64,000 nucleotides of DNA from Triatoma infestans (GCA_011037195.1 JAAEAF010000391.1:248001-312000); one strand, 5' to 3'. Positions 43,797-56,989 are shown, counted from the first letter of the stretch. Translations and numbers: made by a program. Notes: a model not told the origin generated them from the sequence alone.

Positions 43797-44152
43797 CATC
43801 AGTCGCAAACAAGTTTTATTCCTGCAAGATAACACTCAGCCACACATTTCTCGTCAGTAAAGGAAAAAAAATTGAAGATTGATGGCATTGAACTTTTTTT
43901 TTACCCCCAACTTGTAGTTCAGGCTTAGCTCCAGATGACTATCATTTGTTTCCCTCCATGCTACGCTTTCTTTGCGGAAGTAAATTAAATAACTTCACCG
44001 AAGTTGAAACTAGAATATAGCAGATTTTTTATTCCAAACCCAAGGAATGGTATCAGCGAGACAGACAACAGCAGAAAGATGGCTTCAACAGTCAATTACA
44101 ATGGGCTATATTTTTAACATTAATAAAAAATTCAAAACGGTAATAAAAAAAA
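43797..44152 (+). pseudogene. Mariner transposase C-terminal relic (copy B)
   Basis: Same fragment and same breaks as 28560-28915, with the DDYHLFPSMLRF motif. Confidence 0.85.
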
Positions 44153-44764
44153 GTTAAACACTATCTGTCATATGACAGTTGCATCATGCGTAGAATACGT
44201 TTTCACGTCCGCTCCCCCCCCCAACCCAATTCAACTCAGTGTTCATACTTTTTTAGTATGAGAAAACGTTTGTTCGGTTAACAATTTAAGAAAAACGTTC
44301 ACTTTTTAGCAAATAGATGGCCTCCTAAAAAACGTATTATACAACTTTTTTTTTTACTGAAAAACGTCTTTTTCTTTTTATACACCCCATTACATCATTG
44401 ATGTAGAGATTCCTTGACTTTTTGTCCCTGGAGATCTGAGTAATCATGCGAATAGCCAGCATGATGCAGGAAGAGGCCGCTAACTTCCTAAAGTTAGGAA
44501 ATAATAATAACAATAAAAATATTGATTTTTCAGATATCTGAGAATCGATAGTTACTTATTTACCCAACAATGAAGCGATATTTCTGAAAAGCCATTATTA
44601 TTACATGAGCTAAGATTTCTAATATTTCCGTTCTTACATACAGAGATTTGTTTTCACTCGAACTAGTCAATAATTGTTGTTTTTATTGATTTTTGAAAAT
44701 GTTAATATTTTCAAGTATAAAATTTGTAGGCTACGTCAAGTCCAAAGCAAGTAAAATAAAATAA
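44153..44764. other. Intergenic DNA (copy B of 28916-29527)
   Basis: Near-identical to copy A. No gene. Confidence 0.4.
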
Positions 44765-46902
44765 ATGTTGAAACTTTTTGTTAAGAAACCCCCAATAAAT
44801 GCTGTATTGCTTACTCAGGGTATCACGTACCTATTGCCAAAAGTACCAGGAGTGAGTAACCCATCTGAATATCGTTCAGTAACCTGTCTTCAGATCCTCT
44901 GCAAAATTATGATTGCAGGCCTACCAATATTAATAAATGAACATTTTACAAACAATGGTATTCGGTCAGTGGAACAAAAAGGATGCCGTAAAGGGGCAAA
45001 AGGTTGTAAGAAACAACTTATTATTGATGGCATCGCGTTGAAGCTAGCCCAGGTTAAACAAAGAAATCTCTATCTGTGTTTATGTTGATTACAGAAATGC
45101 GTTTGAATCTGTACCACATTCATGGTTGCAAAAAGTGCCATAGCTTTATAAAGTCAACCCAGTAATAAGATTATTTCTTCAGGAGGTTATGAGAGCTTGG
45201 CGAACTTCTCTGGTTCTGGAGGTGAGTCAACATTCCATTACAACCGATTTGATACCAATTAGACGCGGAATCCTTCAAGGGGATTCTCTCATTCCTCTCT
45301 GATTTTGACTGAATCGCTGTCCCGTATGCTTAATAGCACGGAATACGGGTTGAATTGAAAACTATGGACCCAGTCCATATAGTATCACATCTTTTCTACA
45401 TGGATGACCTGAAATAGTAAGGAGGATGCCAAAAACAATTGAATTAACTTATTCAAATAGTTACACACGGGACATTCAGATGGAGTTCGGCTTGGAGAAG
45501 TGTCGTACCCTTAGTGTATATCGAGGAGATCGTAGAGAATAATGACTTCGTAACGCCGGATGGAGATCTTTTGAAGCCATGGACGAACTTTCTTACTATT
45601 GATACCTAGGAGTGCAAGAGCAATCCAAACGAATTGAGCACATGTGAATGAAGAAGCAGCTGAAGTCAGAAATGTTAAAACGCTTGCAAACAGTTTTGAG
45701 ATCTCAGTTGAGCTTGAGAAATATGGTACAGGCAAACAACTCTTACGTCATTCCAACGCTGTATCATTCCTTTGGAATTATTTTTGGTCCATAACGGATT
45801 TAGAAGATCTTGAAAGAGCACTGAGTATAGAAAGGGCGAAATACACAAGGCATCATCGGAGCTCTTGAGTTGAACGCATCACTCTCTCAACAGCAGAAGG
45901 TCGTGTGAGGATCGTGAGTGTAATATATCAGTACAAATGCCAAATATGCCCACTGAGAAGGTATTTCTGTGACAGATGCAATGACTAATATCTTCATAGA
46001 GCTGTTTCAGGTTTGGATTCGCAATGGGCGCCACTAAATCTGAGTGACCGATCGCCGCAGGCTAACGAAAGGGTGTGTCAGAAACAATAAGTACATAGAA
46101 AGCCAAGCCATTGCAGATGACATTGAAGGCCGAATGTCGACAAATCTGCGTCGAACGCATGGCTTAGGGACGGCAAACTTCTCTCAGAAACAGTTGGGTT
46201 CGTAATGGCCATCCAAGATCAGGTCATGGGCAAATATTATAAAAAACATATTATTAGGATGCTGCAGTGACAGATGATGTCTGCAGACGGTGCCGTGAGA
46301 AACCTGAAAGCACTGACTATTAGAATTGGTGAATTTTCGGTTTTGGCCCACAATGATTACACCAAGCGTCATAACAATGTGGCTGGAACTGTTCATCGAG
46401 AACTGGCTGTTAGATATGGTTTGTAAGAAACCATTGCTGCACCATACTATAAGTACATTCCATCCCCAGTGCTGGAGGACAGTAGATACCGCCTACATTA
46501 TGACCGATCTGTTATTACTGACAGGAATGTTAGTCATACTAGGCCAGTATCATCCTTGAAGACAAATAATGAAGGATTTAAATGAATAGACAACGCTGTG
46601 CCAACCATACATAATTAAATTAATACTGCTGAGGAGAATCTGAGAAAGTGTGCGGAGCTGGGAAAGAAATTACAGAATATGGAGGGCAGAGAGAGTCATG
46701 GTTGTTCCTCTTGTAATTTCCACGGTAGGAATTGTCCCCAAATGTCTACATGATGGTATCAAGCTTCTCAATTTTCATTCCTGATTAACCGTTTATATTC
46801 AGAAGGCCGTCATTTTGGATACATGCCGCATTGTGCGGCTGGCTATTTCTAAATAGTCTTGAAAGTGTGCTTGGTATATATTATGAGTTAAAAATAAATT
46901 AA
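44765..46902 (+). pseudogene. R2/R4-like non-LTR retrotransposon, broken (copy B)
   Basis: Nearly identical to 29528-31665 with the same disabling mutations. One further stop appears near 45866, where copy A reads Cys. So the element was dead before the duplication. Confidence 0.88.
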
Positions 46903-47017
46903 TAATAATAATAAAACCAATAAAAAGCTTCTTCTTTTATAAATAACATAAATATTTCAGGATCAGTGCAGCCCTCTGGTTGAATAAACATTGCTTTTCC
47001 TTTCACTTACTGAAGAT

Positions 47018-47041
47018 TGGAATTTAGGAGAATTGTGTGAA
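47018..47041 (+). promoter_or_regulatory. Conserved upstream block, glycine-rich gene 3
   Basis: GGAATTTAGGAGAATTGTG followed by TGAA; one base differs from gene 2. Confidence 0.5.
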
Positions 47042-47070
47042 ATTGTGCTACTTCTCCTTTTTCCATTTGA

Positions 47071-47077
47071 TATAAAA
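47071..47077 (+). promoter_or_regulatory. TATA box, glycine-rich gene 3
   Basis: TATAAAA at the same distance as in gene 2, with AACAGTAAG downstream as the initiator region. Confidence 0.75.
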
Positions 47078-47129
47078 TCTCCGGAAAACTTACCAACCAT
47101 AACAGTAAGAAATATATTATACATTTACA

Positions 47130-48067
47130 ATGTTCTCGAAGGTAGTTTATCTTTTTAATTATTATTTACGGATTTATTATATTGAATTGATTAATATTTG
47201 CTAAGTTTATTAATAATTATTTTTAAAAAAATGTGTATTTACTAGGTAATCTTCCTAGCAATTTATACATTTGCTTTGGCCAGTGCTGATGCTATTGGCG
47301 TTGGAAGTTTAGGCGGAAGTGGTGGACAAGGAGGTGTTGCTGAAGGTGTCGGCCACGGAATAGAACTTAAACATGGAGGTACCAGCTCCAACAACTTTAA
47401 TCTAGTTTCCAAATATGCTGGAATTGTCAAATTTGAAGGTGTAGAAGAAGGTGCAGGAATAAAAGAAGGACTAGGCGGTGGAGCAGGAATTGGAGGAGGA
47501 ATCTCCGAAGGTATTGCTGGTGGTGTAGGAGTAGGAATTAAACATGGAGGTACCAGCTCTAATAACTTTAATCTAGTTTCCAAACATGCTGGAATTGGCA
47601 AATTTGTAGCTGTAGAAGAAGGTGCAGGAATAAAAGGAGGACTAAGCGGTGAAGCAGGAATTGGAGGAGGAATCTCCGAAGGTGCTGTTGGTGGTGGGCT
47701 TAAACATGGAGGTACCAGCTCTAATAACTTTAATCTAGTTTCCAAACATGCTGGAATTGTCAAATTTGTAGGTGTAGAAGAAGGGGCGGGGATAAAAGGA
47801 GGCCTAGGCGGTGGAGTAGGAATTGGAGGAGGAATCTCCGAAGGTGCTCTTGGTGGTGGACTTAAACATGGAGGTACCAGTTCTAACAACTTTAATATAG
47901 TTTCCAAACATGAGGGATTTGTCAAATATGAAAGTGCAGGAATTGGTGGAGCAGGAATAGGAGGAGGATTCGGTGGTGTTGGAGGAGCTATCGGAGAACA
48001 TCATCACCATAAAATTGATGGCACCAGTTCTAATAACTACAATCTTATCTCAAAAATACATTGGTGA
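47130..48067 (+). CDS. Glycine-rich secreted repeat protein 3
   Basis: Exon 1 is 47130-47141 (MFSK) and exon 2 is 47246-48067, with a phase-0 intron. The product has 277 residues: the same signal peptide, four repeats, His patch and LISKIHW terminus as gene 2. The only protein differences I see are two in a spacer (LGGGAG to LSGEAG) and one near the end (KIGGTSS to KIDGTSS). A few silent changes also occur, for example in the signal peptide. Reading frame, splice sites, TATA box and poly(A) signal are all intact, so either both genes are live or they are alleles of one gene placed twice. The function is inferred as extracellular structural protein, as for genes 1 and 2. Confidence 0.9.
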
Positions 48068-48096
48068 TGTTAATTGTATGCATTATTTTTATTTTA

Positions 48097-48102
48097 AATA
48101 AA
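48097..48102 (+). terminator. Poly(A) signal, glycine-rich gene 3
   Basis: AATAAA 30 bases past the stop, as in gene 2. Confidence 0.65.
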
Positions 48103-48834
48103 AAAAAAAAAAATTTGTTACTCTATCACTTAGGAAAACTACCTCCCAAGTTTTGACGATTGGATAAACATGATGATTAGATCAAACCTCTTATTGGTGG
48201 CCATATCCGAGAATATAGAAATTGACAATAAATTGAAGCATATTATTGATTTATTGGTTCACAAAATATTTGATTCTTCATTTTGTATTCCTCACGAATG
48301 ACCCTCCCCCCAAAATGCCCCTTAAATGAATCAACCCGGAGAAATGTTTCAAATAAAAGTTGTAGTTCTTTATATGTGTAGTTCATATAAATGAAATTTA
48401 AAGAAAATTGTTGGATTCGTTTTTATGAAAATAGCAGAAAACTGAAAAATACTTTTCAGTAAAAACGCACTTCCGATCATCCGATTTTCTTCAAACTCGT
48501 AATTTTAACAGTATTTTTAATTCTAATTAATATTATTTAGATGACAGAATTGTGTAATTAACTGAAATAGCACTTTAGAGGAAAACTTAATCCCAGTCAT
48601 TTCCTAAAAGTTCCCTAAAATGAATATTCCCAGAGAAAAGTATCTTTGTATGTGGAGTAGTGGATATACCAAGTTTAAAGAAAATCGCAAATAGTGAAAA
48701 AAAAGCATTCAATAATGTGGTACTTTCGGGACACATAACTAATCGTAGGATACTATTATTGTAATACCCAAACGGAATATCAAGTTTGAACTTTCTGCAA
48801 TTTTTCGTTTTTGAGCTATGCTGTTCTCATACAT

Positions 48835-50325
48835 ACAGGGTGCCCAGAGTTATATGCTCCACCCACTTTTTTTTTAAACGGCGGGAAATTTCGAAAAAAT
48901 AGAAAACACGTATTTAATCATTTTTAGTCTAGTTTATTTTCAGTGATTGATCCATTTTTTTAAACCCCAATATCCCGAGATACAGCATCCAACTTTTTTT
49001 TTCAAATGGAACATTATATTTTTTTTTGCATATTTTTATAGTACTTGAGCCTCTAAAAAAAAAAAAAAAAAATTTAAATCGGTTAGGTTTTTCAAAAGTT
49101 ATGGTAATTTAAAATATGAAAAACAAATTTCAGTTTAATGTCAAAATTACCTTATTTTTTTTTAAAGAAGCTCTTCAAACTGGGCACCATCAACGGATAG
49201 GCAAGCCAAGCTCTGGACTCCCACGCTCTGTTTGTAGCAGCACTTAGGTGGCAAAGTCAACATCTAGGCAGGCTAGAGTTATTCGACGTTCCAGATCTTT
49301 GACTGAAGCCACGGGATTAAGGTTACTGTACACTTCATTTTTTGGATATCCCCACAAAAAATGGACAAAAAATGCACAATTTTATGGACTGATGAATCAA
49401 AGTTTACCAACAATGGCCTTCTTAATCGTTGGAACTTTAGAATATGGGCAGAAGAAAATCCACAAGTTACCTTCGCCACACGCCATCAGGTTGTTTTTTC
49501 TACAAACGTTTGGTGTGGAGTTTTAGGAAACCAACTAATAGGCCCAAACTTCTACAGAGAGAACTTAACTGGTGAAAGGTATCTAATTTTTTTAAGAGAC
49601 ATTTGCCAGTTCTGCTTGAAGATGTTCCTCTAAAACGTCGGCTAGATATGTATTTTCAACAAGATGGTTGCCCGGCACATAATGCGAGAGTTGTTCGACG
49701 TTACCTGGACAGAAATTTCCACGAAAAGTGGTTAGGAACTCATGGTCCGATCCAATGGCCACCTCGACCTCCGGACTTAACCCAATGGACTATTTTTTGT
49801 GGGGATATCTAAAAAATAAAGTGTACAGTAACCTTAATCCCGTGGCTTCAGTCGAAGATCTGGAACGTCGAATAACTCTAGCCTGCCTAGATCTTGACTT
49901 TGCCACAAGTGCTGCTACAAACAGAGCGTAGGAGTCCAGAGCTTTGGCTTGCCTATCCGTTGATGGTGCCCAGTTTGAACAGCTTCTTTAAAAAAAAAAT
50001 AAGGTAATATTGACTGACATTAAACTGAAATTTGTTTTTCATGTTTTAAATTACCATAACTTTTGAAAAACCTAACCGATTTAATTTTTATTTTTTTATT
50101 TTTAGGAGCTCAAGTACTATAAAAATATGCAAAAAAAAATATAATGTTCCATTTGAAAAAAAAAAGTTGGATGCTGTATCTCGGGATATTGGGGTTTAAA
50201 AAAATGGATCAATCACTGAAAATAAACTAGACTAAAAATGATTAAATACGTGTTTTCTATTTTTTCGAAATTTCCCGCCGTTTAAAAAAAAAGTGGGTGG
50301 AGCATATAACTCTGGTCACCCTATA
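48835..50325 (+). mobile_element. Mariner/Tc1-type element with ~530-bp inverted arms
   Basis: Terminal repeats start AGGGTG(C/A)CCAGAGTTATA and continue GCTCCACCCAC, with TA at the outer edges. The match does not stop at a normal 30-bp repeat. The left ~525 bp (to about 49362) is an inverted copy of the right ~535 bp (from about 49790), including the 3' end of the transposase gene (TACTGTACAC...CCCCACAAAAAAT). The middle ~430 bp is single-copy transposase. The 5' half of the gene, including the DNA-binding domain, is therefore missing and replaced by inverted 3' sequence. The element is absent from the matching site in copy A near 33605. Confidence 0.92.
49361..49931 (+). pseudogene. Transposase catalytic part (DDD), N-terminus missing
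   Basis: 49361-49600 reads ILWTDESKFTNNGLLNRWN (first Asp) and VWCGVLGNQLIGPNFY. After a frameshift near 49600 it continues PVLLEDVPLKRRLDMYFQQ, DGCPAHNARVVRRYLDRNF (second Asp), WLGTHGPIQWPPRPPDL (third Asp). After another frameshift near 49779 it reads LNPMDYFLWGYLKNKVY. About 36 residues separate the second and third Asp, more than the 34 of classical mariners. From about 49790 onward the coding sequence is also present inverted at the left end. It cannot make a working enzyme but is recent enough to align easily. Confidence 0.9.
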
Positions 50326-50478
50326 TACTCCCACATACACACACACACACCATTTTCTAAAAACCACTTTTTTGGACTCGGAGGACCTTGAAACTTATAT
50401 TTCCAGTGAATACTCGATATCGAAAATTAATCACGATTACAATACTTCTTCTTACTAAGGAATAAGAGAAAGTATGAA

Positions 50479-51280
50479 GAACAATTATATGAAAGTATTT
50501 TTAAATCAATGAACGAGAAGATATTGATATTTGTTACTGTTTAAAACATTTGACTACATGAACAAAAGTGCGCAATTATTCTGAAACAAATAGCTATTTG
50601 TTAACAATACCTGTTTATTAATTTATTAAACATTGATGTTGGATAATGTGATAAACGTGATGTCGGTAATAAAGGAGGATTCCAATTACAGTCTAAGAAA
50701 TAAAATGCGACAATGTTGTCATAGACAATTCAATCAGACTCTCTGTGTCTACAATGTGTGTACATGAAAAAGACAGCTGTAGGTCTCCGTTTCTAATGGA
50801 GTATTGTGAAATGTCCTTAATCCCCTGTCTAATCGAGCAGGTGTATAAAAACCACATCTCTATAACATATGTGCTTCTGCTTTCCTTTAATTTGTTCCCA
50901 TTCTATTCACTGAGTTTACTATTATACGCTATATCTAATCAATTTCTTGCTGTGTTCAGCTCAATTATTGCAAGTTTATATAAAAATTAACTCAAGTAAA
51001 TAAAAGTATTTTTAGCAAATAAACTATCAACTCTAATTTTTGTTTTTAAGGTAATATTTACTAAATTCAATTAACCTTAAATTACTAAGGAATTATTAAT
51101 AAATTCAGTTCAAATATACTGTAAAAGTAATTATTTAGATCAGAATAAATTTATATCTGGAAGACACAAGACATTTTATGACAATTTTTACAATTATAGT
51201 TGACATATTTTCTTCAAACTTGGATTACTTAGTTGACCTTATATTACATATATAGCACAGGCACTGGGGAAATCGTACTT
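50479..51280. other. Single-copy-like AT-rich DNA (copy B of 33753-34555)
   Basis: Near-identical to copy A, including the TATA-like word and the TTTCTAATGGAGTA stretch. Confidence 0.45.
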
Positions 51281-51294
51281 GAACATTTCTGCTA

Positions 51295-51559
51295 GGGAAG
51301 GGATTAGCTCAGTGGTAGCGCGCTGGACTAGTAACGCGGAGATCACGGGTTCGAATCCAGCCGTGCTACCCTTAGATTTTCTCTTCCTAGGAGCCCCTAC
51401 AGCTCACTGTCTGGTGATGGACAGTGTTGTCTGTAACGGGAGAACACTGTCCGGAGGCCCAGTGCACTGAGAGGCCCCCCCCTTTTCCGGCGCAAATGAC
51501 CACATATGTTGAGACGCCTTAAAAAAAAAACAGAAAAAAAAACAAAAAAAAAAAAAACA
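51295..51559 (+). mobile_element. SINE-1 (copy B)
   Basis: Same insertion as 34570 with GAACATTTCTGCTA at 51281-51294 and 51560-51573. The tail and GC-rich 3' body differ slightly (GGCCCCCCCCTTTTCC), which also changes the antisense frame. Confidence 0.92.
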
Positions 51560-51573
51560 AGAACATTTCTGCT

Positions 51574-51809
51574 ACCTGAACCACTTTTCCCACCAAGTAG
51601 GCGTGGTCCCATATGATAATTCAAAATTTCTGATTGGCCTAACATACACACACATTTCACACCTTCTTCTGTTCTACACTGTAATTGGTTAATTATTTAT
51701 ACCTAATTATTTCTATGAAAAAACTAGTTTAGATTTTTTTTTACTAATTTCCCCTTCGTAGGTATTTTATAAATTATGAAAGTATTCAATAAAAATTAAA
51801 AAAAAAAAA
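51574..51809. other. Short AT-rich spacer, partly copy-B specific
   Basis: About 105 bp (from 51705) ahead of the Fam-A terminus is missing from copy A. Confidence 0.5.
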
Positions 51810-52815
51810 TCTGGTGTGTAACCCTCACACAACTTTCTCTTACTCCTGTTCTCAAAATTATAATTGTCAAAAGCTATTGTTTGTGTACCAAATTTAACGA
51901 AATTCGTCGAAAACTGAAAAAAACTGTTCAGTAAAAGCGCGCTTCCGGCTTACTAATTTTCTTAAAACTTGGAATTTGGGCCATCTATTTATTTCTAATT
52001 AATTTTGTTTGGATGATAGGAATTGTATAATCAAGTATCATATCCACTTTAGAGAAACTGTTAACGCATCCCTCCCCTAAAAAAGTGCGCTTACAATAAA
52101 TTTTTCCAGAAATTCTTAAATAAAGATGTAGACATTGCATTTTTAATTTATATACGAAGTTTTCAGAAAATCGAACAGCCATTTGGAGAAAATCGGGCGA
52201 AAAAACTGAAAAAAATTATTTTTAGTAAAGTGTTAAAACAACGCACTTCCGTTATCCGATTTTTCAAACTCGGAATTTCAACAAACATATTTAATTCCAT
52301 TTAACATTATTTAGATGACAATTAACGGAAATAGCAGTTAAGATGAAAACTTTAACCGGCCAACCCCTCCCCCAGAAGTGCCCTTAAATGAATTTTCCTG
52401 GAGAAATCTTTCAAATAAAAGTTGTAGCTCTCTGTATGTATAGTTGATATATGAAGTTTAAGAAAATCGTCGGAGCCATTTTTGAGAAAATCGCAAAATC
52501 GTAAAAAAAACAACTAGTAATGTGGTACTTCCGGTTGAGGAATTTGGACAAATAACGCACCATCACATCCTATGGTGGTACCTAAACTTGATATCAAGTT
52601 TTAACTTTCTACGGTTTTTCGTTTTTGGGCTATGCTGTTCACATACTTACATACACACAGTCACACACACATACACACACAGACCATTTGCTAAAAACCA
52701 CTTTTTTGGACTCAGGGGATCTCAAATCGGATATTTCCGGTGAAACCACGATGGTCGGAAATTTGACACGATTACAATACTTCCTCTTTACTAAGGAGTA
52801 AGAGAAAGTAAAAAT
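51810..52815 (-). mobile_element. Fam-A copy, near full length (copy B)
   Basis: TCTGGTGTGTAACCCTCAC to CTAAGGAGTAAGAGAAAGT, with CA runs near 52655-52680. It differs noticeably from the truncated counterpart at 34972-35504. Confidence 0.85.
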
Positions 52816-53139
52816 GCAAAAAATAAATTGATGTTAAAACACCCAGAAAAATTTCTCCAAGGAATTCATAATATTTATTTAAAAAACTTGACTTAGACTT
52901 GGAGTTTTTAGCTATACATTATATTAATTTTAAATATGTGGTGCAGTTCACAAAGTATTGAAAGAGTACTATAAAGATTGATATCTACGCATGAGCTAAT
53001 TCAATGAAGATCTAGTTTCTCGCAACAACATAAAATAAAGAATCGAACTAATTATTAGTTCAAATAAACAAATAAATTATAATATGTAGAAGCGTTATAT
53101 ATTAGAGTTTGAAAAAGTACGACTATGTAACTATGGAAA
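52816..53139. other. AT-rich DNA lost from copy A
   Basis: Present only in copy B. Lies where copy A has its Penelope-like insert. No gene. Confidence 0.5.
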
Positions 53140-53186
53140 CTGGAGTAAGAGAAAGTCATGTGAGTGTTTCACACCAGATTTTCTTT
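53140..53186 (+). repeat. Fam-A end scrap (copy B)
   Basis: GGAGTAAGAGAAAGTCATGTG and TTCACACCAGATTTT; counterpart of 36057. Confidence 0.6.
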
Positions 53187-53530
53187 AATTTACACAAATA
53201 TTACATGGTACTAGAATCCATAAAGTTTTGCTGAAATGTAACGTTACTTTCCCTGTTAGATAAATTATTCTGGAAAATTAATATTTTTTAAATAAAAGTG
53301 AGAAAGCATTACGTATGCAAAGTTTAAGAAAATATTGGTGAACTAATTTCAAGAAAATTACGAAGAACTAAAAAAAAAAAAAAAAAAATACATTCAATAA
53401 AGTTCCAATTCGTTTGACGAATTTTTTAACCGAAATCTTCTTGTTGGCGGTATTTAAACGGTGTACAAATTTGAACTTTCAGTGATTTATTTTTTTATTT
53501 TTAAAATATTTCATTCACATACAGGTCAAA
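53187..53530 (-). repeat. Old Fam-A fragment (copy B)
   Basis: Counterpart of 36109-36450. Confidence 0.5.
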
Positions 53531-54340
53531 ATATGTTTCTCTTATACCAGTCAGAGAAACTATTAATAAATATGTTTGTCATCTATTTGAAAATGATCCA
53601 GTAAGATTTAAAATTGGTCAAATATTAAGTAGCTATTTTTTGAATGGTAATTTTAAAACCAGCACCATTACATCACCGAAAAACCATCTGCCATATTATC
53701 TCAATTAGAATGCATTTAGTGGGTTTAATAATAGAGGATTCTTATCTATTCATTCAAGCGTCCTAAAGTATGTTGTAGTTAGTGGAGCGCAAATAAATGA
53801 CTATGTATAGATATATATACGTATGTATGTATCATCTAAAATTCCTCTTCATTCAATATTCCATTCGTTCAATATTAAATATAGGAACAGATACACATAA
53901 ACACTCACATATATATGCAAATCAACCAACTAAATGTAATCAGATTATAGAGTTAGATGAACATACATATTATTTCACTACGTCAATTCTACAATAAATG
54001 ATACAATATTAGTTTCATGAAAGTTTGGAATTTGTAAAAACTATATTTATATTGAACTTTTTCTATGAAATTTTGTATCTAAATGATTCAAATACCTACG
54101 TCAAGAAAATTAAGCTTTTCTGCCTTTTTTTTTTGTGTAATAGATTATGTTATATGTATAATATACTTCCCGACTTGAATACTGTCTTTAAGAAAGAAAA
54201 TGCTATGTTGTCGCAGAAAATTCAATCCTAGATAGTGTGTTTACTGTTAGGCATCTTTACTTTGTATTTCTAATGGAGTACTATGTGATATATGAAAATA
54301 AGCTCAGATTGATGTAAGAGAATGTTTGTTATTTGGCTTC
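53531..54340. other. Single-copy-like AT-rich DNA (copy B)
   Basis: Counterpart of 36451-37255. The short frames at 53797-54231 are conserved only because the whole segment is near-identical. Confidence 0.45.
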
Positions 54341-54937
54341 ATATTAGATTTTTGAAATTGAGTTTTTATCGCAATTACATATTGTGAGGTATACATGCAA
54401 AATGTTTTTTTCTTCTTTTAGAAACTGCGCATAAAAAATCTAACATAAACTAACATAAAACATAAAACTAACATTAAAGTCCACATTTGATGTTTATTTA
54501 GATGCTATCAGAAGACGGACGGGACGAAAAAGTTCGGATCAAAACAGACCAACCTATTAGTAGTACTACCATTTCACTGAATGAGTTTGTCCAGTTATTT
54601 TGTTTCCGATTTTCTCCAAAAATGGCCGCAAAGATTTTTTTTAAACTTCGTATACTATCTACACAAACGAATACCTATCACTTTTATTTGAAAGATTTTC
54701 CCGGGAAAATTAATTTTTTAGGGGGGAGGTTCTTATAACGGTAACGTTACGCTTTCTTCTAAAGTACCACCTCAGTATAATAACGGTATTATCACCTATA
54801 TAATATTAATATAATTTAGAAATGTTACCACAATTCCAAATTTAAAGAAAATCGGTTAACCGGAAGTGCGACTTACAGAATGGGTTTTTAGAGGTTTTTT
54901 TTTTTTGGAAAATGACAAACGATTTCCTTTTTTTACT
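54341..54937 (+). repeat. Diverged Fam-A copy (copy B)
   Basis: Counterpart of 37256-37852. A short duplicated AACATAAA word near 54445 distinguishes it. Confidence 0.7.
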
Positions 54938-55808
54938 TTCTCTTACTACTAGTAACAGGAAGTATTGTGATCACGTCAGATTTTCGAAATTTTATTAATT
55001 GAAAATTAGTTTTCACCGGGAATATTCGTTTTGAGGTCTCCTGAGTCCAAAAAAGTGTTTTTTTTTTAGAAAATTGTCTGCATGTGTGTGTTTTTTGTGC
55101 GTATGTGTGTGAAAAGAATATCTCAAAAACGAAAATTTGCACGAAGCTAAACCATGGTATTCCGTTTAGGTACTACCACCGCAACAGACACGGAAGATTT
55201 CGGACAAAATCCATCAACCGGAAGTGCCACTTTACTAATTGTTTTTTTCAGTTTTTTGTGATTTTCGCAAAAGCGGCTTCAACGATTTTCTTTTAACTTG
55301 ATATATCAACTACACCTTCAAAAAGCTACAACTTTTATTTGAAACTTCTCCGGGAAAATTCATTTAAGGACATTTTTAGTGAAGGGGTGGGGTTCTGGTT
55401 TCCTGTAAAGTGTTATTTTAGTTCAACAATGTGCTACACAATTCTGTCGACTAAATAATATTAATTAGAATTATATAAGTTGCCAGAATTCCCAGTTTGC
55501 AGAAAATCGGTTGAGCGGAAGTGCGACTTTACTGAATAGGTTTTTCAGTTTTTTGTGGTTTTCTCCATAAAAATGGCCGACGGTTTTAAACACTAATAAG
55601 AATGGTAAGTGAGAAGAAAAATTTGTCATTTCGCAGTAAGAGAAAGTCGTGTGAGTTTCCAGATTTTAACTTTAGACTGCAAACTGGTCAGATATGAATC
55701 TATCAATTTTTACTTCAGACTTCATATACACGTCTTCAAATATCCAGGGCACTGTAACTTTTGTTTGTAATATTTTTTTCCGGGATATGGATAGAGCCGC
55801 TATGTTAT
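54938..55808 (+). repeat. Fam-A copy with extra tail (copy B)
   Basis: Counterpart of 37853-38720. The GT run is shorter (GTGTGTGTTTTTTGTGC). Confidence 0.8.
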
Positions 55809-56715
55809 TCTTGTCTTAAAGTAAGAATCGAAAATTCCATGTGTGAAAGAAAATTTTTATTAAATTTTAGAAAACTTAAGAAAATTCCAGTGTAAGCAGT
55901 GTGAGAATGAATTTTACATCACTGATTCCTTTCGAGAAAAGATTACTGATCTGTATTCGCCTCTTCTACTGCGATACTTTTATAATTAGAAAAAAAAAAA
56001 AACCTAGTTACAGAAACTGAAACAAATTCAGTAATTTAAGGATTTAAATGAAACAAAATCAAGCTTATTCAAATTGTATTAGGTGTTGCTAATATAAACA
56101 CCTATTTTGCATGCAATAGCATTCTACCAACGTTGAATGCAGAAACTTGTTATGAAGTGTAAAAAAAGAAAGAAAAGTTAAATGCAAATTTGTAAATGAT
56201 TAGAAGTTTATTTCTGTTCTTTACCATTATCATAAGCAAAAGAAGCGAAGTATTATTTAAAAAAAAAAAAAGGGTTTATAACTGGAATATAAATGTGCAT
56301 GGGAAATAACTGCAAACTTAAAATGAGGAGATATATATATACCGAAGAGTATGTAAGTAAGAGTGTAGGAAATACAGAAGTGATGGTGTTTGGAAGGGTG
56401 GATGAAGTGAAAAGAGAGCCAGCAAGAAAGTGATTCTCTACGTACACAGAACTCATAATGGAAGAACCGAGAACTTTTAGATACGCTCATCTGCATACTA
56501 AGTGGATATAGCTGCCGATATTTGGACTACACAGGAGCGATTGAATATTGTATTTTTAACCTAACTTCTCTTACAAAAAACCAGTTCGCTTTTTCTATAA
56601 TAAAAAATTAACTTTTAATTTTTTCTATTATTAATAATTATTTTTCATTTGTTTTATCTCTAATATTTAGAAAATAGACAGTGATGAGGAAAATAAAAGA
56701 AGAGCAACTTACGAA
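55809..56715. other. Single-copy-like AT-rich DNA (copy B)
   Basis: Counterpart of 38721-39631. No gene. Confidence 0.45.
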
Positions 56716-56870
56716 GAAATCTGATGAGAAACACTCGTACGAATTTCTCTCATTGCAAATATTAGGTCTCTGGATGTATTGTTAGGTACATCAAGTTCAA
56801 TGAAATTCCGTTGGTGTCTTCATGGGGAAAGTCGGAAAAATTGTTCAGTAAATTGCACTTGCCATCTTTC
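56716..56870 (-). repeat. Fam-A terminal fragment (copy B)
   Basis: Counterpart of 39632-39785. Confidence 0.55.
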
Positions 56871-56989
56871 TAATGCCATCAATATCCTTGGAAAGATGTC
56901 GGTCATATGTGTGATATATTTTTTTATGCATTACGTAGATATTTGTTCTATAGTCTAAAAATAATAATAAACTAGTTATTGAATTAATA

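Larger units (their letters stand above)
48290..50478 (-). repeat. Fam-A copy split by a mariner-type element
   Basis: The repeat parts are 48290-48834 and 50326-50478. The mariner sits in the CA-rich microsatellite (ACATACA...CTCCCACATACAC). Counterpart of 33050-33752. Confidence 0.85.
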
